A DNA stretch of 6,150 nt from the NCBI GenBank assembly GCA_003140655.1, contig PLKR01000568.1:3197-9346 (forward strand). Direction: 5' to 3'. The notes below the pieces were generated by a model, which did no database searches, was not told the DNA's origin, and saw nothing but the letters and a program-made list of their open reading frames with translations. This DNA comes from Acidobacteriaceae bacterium. GTDB taxonomy: Bacteria > Acidobacteriota > Terriglobia > Terriglobales > Acidobacteriaceae. Made by a program: the position numbers and the translations under genes. Below, in pieces: positions 5,848-6,150 of the stretch (position 1 is the first letter of the stretch; each line of letters opens with the position of its first letter).

Positions 5848-5858
5848 TCACCAGGTGA
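5848..5858. promoter_or_regulatory. Short palindrome, possible operator
   Basis: TCACC and GGTGA are perfect reverse complements around one central base, in the region between a broken gene and the response regulator. This could bind a dimeric regulator, but five-base arms also occur by chance. Confidence 0.2.
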
Positions 5859-5991
5859 TTGAGGGGTGCCTTGTGCTTCCTCAACATGAGTCTCAAAGAG
5901 GCAGATTGGACACTGAACCTTAGGTGTTAGCTGCAATGGCAGGCCGAGAGTACAGTTTCCGATAGGCACTACTCGGGGCATCATCCGGCCG

Positions 5992-5997
5992 AAGGAG
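5992..5997 (+). promoter_or_regulatory. Shine-Dalgarno (AAGGAG) of the response regulator gene
   Basis: AAGGAG ends ten bases before the ATG at 6008 and is the strongest ribosome binding site in the window. It decides the start of the gene. Confidence 0.7.
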
Positions 5998-6007
5998 AAC
6001 CACAAGC

Positions 6008-6150
6008 ATGCAAACTGAGAGTTACAGCGAGAGGAAGCCCATAAATCGAGCAAAGATAATGGTCGTGGATGATGATCCCGATCTCAGACAGGCCCTGAGT
6101 TGGCGTCTACGGGCCAATAACTATGATACGGTGAATGTTGGCGACGGATA
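6008..6150 (+). CDS. Response regulator, receiver domain (3' end outside window)
   Basis: Forty-seven codons are visible. After a polar N-terminus (MQTESYSERKPINR) the sequence AKIMVVDDDPDLRQALSWRL (residues 15-34) is the first strand, acidic pocket (D21, D22, D23) and first helix of a CheY-like receiver domain; RANNYDTVNVGDG continues into the second strand. The phosphorylated aspartate would lie at about residue 66, beyond the window. The output domain is unseen. Family knowledge: similar acidobacterial regulators with this N-terminus often carry a sigma-54 AAA+ and HTH output, which would link it to the broken activator at 3962-4521, but this cannot be tested here. The protein would be cytoplasmic and act with a histidine kinase not in the window. 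Confidence 0.85.
   Translation, partial: MQTESYSERKPINRAKIMVVDDDPDLRQALSWRLRANNYDTVNVGDG

Larger units (their letters stand above)
5594..6007. other. Gene-free leader before the response regulator
   Basis: No convincing gene on either strand; an 89-codon minus-strand frame (5784-6053) has no family features and overlaps the response regulator start. Visible structure: three copies of TGAGGGG (5792, 5821, 5860), a near-palindrome TCACC-A-GGTGA (5848-5858), the palindrome GTCTAGAC (5691-5698), and ACCT-T-AGGT (5917-5925). I looked for a sigma-54 promoter (TGGCAC-N5-TTGCA) and did not find a good match. No confident sigma-70-like promoter either. Confidence 0.55.

Noticed and set aside
5594..6007. 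A sigma-54 promoter driving the response regulator
   Set aside because: TGGCAG at about 5937 resembles a -24 element, but no TTGCA-like -12 element follows at the required distance.
5784..6053. An 89-codon minus-strand frame in the response regulator leader
   Set aside because: No family features, and it overlaps the well-supported start of the response regulator.

Overview
The window looks like a piece of an Acidobacteriota genome or metagenomic contig. I infer this from protein style rather than any marker gene: an Oar-like TonB-dependent receptor C-terminus, a membrane-anchored redoxin coupled to it, an integrase-type transposase ending in LGGLHHEY, an ERCC4-fold nuclease of the short bacterial type, and a protein with the NAQKSTGPKT...NALKHGL signature. 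All of these are recurrent in that phylum.

Layout. (1) 1-911, plus strand: the 3' end of an outer-membrane receptor gene, then a translationally coupled redoxin gene that is cut off before its active site. (2) About 893-2129: an insertion sequence with one apparently intact DDE transposase (D183, D242, E278), the likely cause of the redoxin truncation. (3) 2126-2725: an intact ERCC4/XPF-type nuclease gene whose ATG overlaps the transposase stop as ATGA. (4) 2726-3176: a gene-free stretch with a 9-bp inverted repeat and three related TTCCT...AGGAA-type elements; the last overlaps the ribosome binding site of the next gene. (5) 3177-3935: an intact gene of the NAQKSTGPKT family, function unknown. 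(6) 3962-4521: a decayed sigma-54-dependent AAA+ activator gene with a frameshift, an in-frame TAG and damaged motifs. (7) 4571-5107, minus strand: remnants of two genes that once overlapped as ATGA. One is 5'-truncated, the other frameshifted and 3'-truncated; they may come from a phage-like or plasmid-like DNA-recombination module. (8) 5102-5593, plus strand: the C-terminal part of a protein with the same tail style as gene 5. (9) 5594-6007: a gene-free leader. (10) 6008 to the window end: the start of a response regulator.

Only the receptor, transposase, ERCC4 nuclease, NAQKSTGPKT protein and response regulator look alive, and two of these run off the window. The rest is a mosaic of broken genes on both strands, as expected of an accessory region rebuilt by insertion and deletion. 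I do not see a complete new multi-gene system. The most interesting candidates are the ERCC4 nuclease lying near remnants of a possible ssDNA-annealing or binding gene pair, and the repeated elements controlling the NAQKSTGPKT gene.
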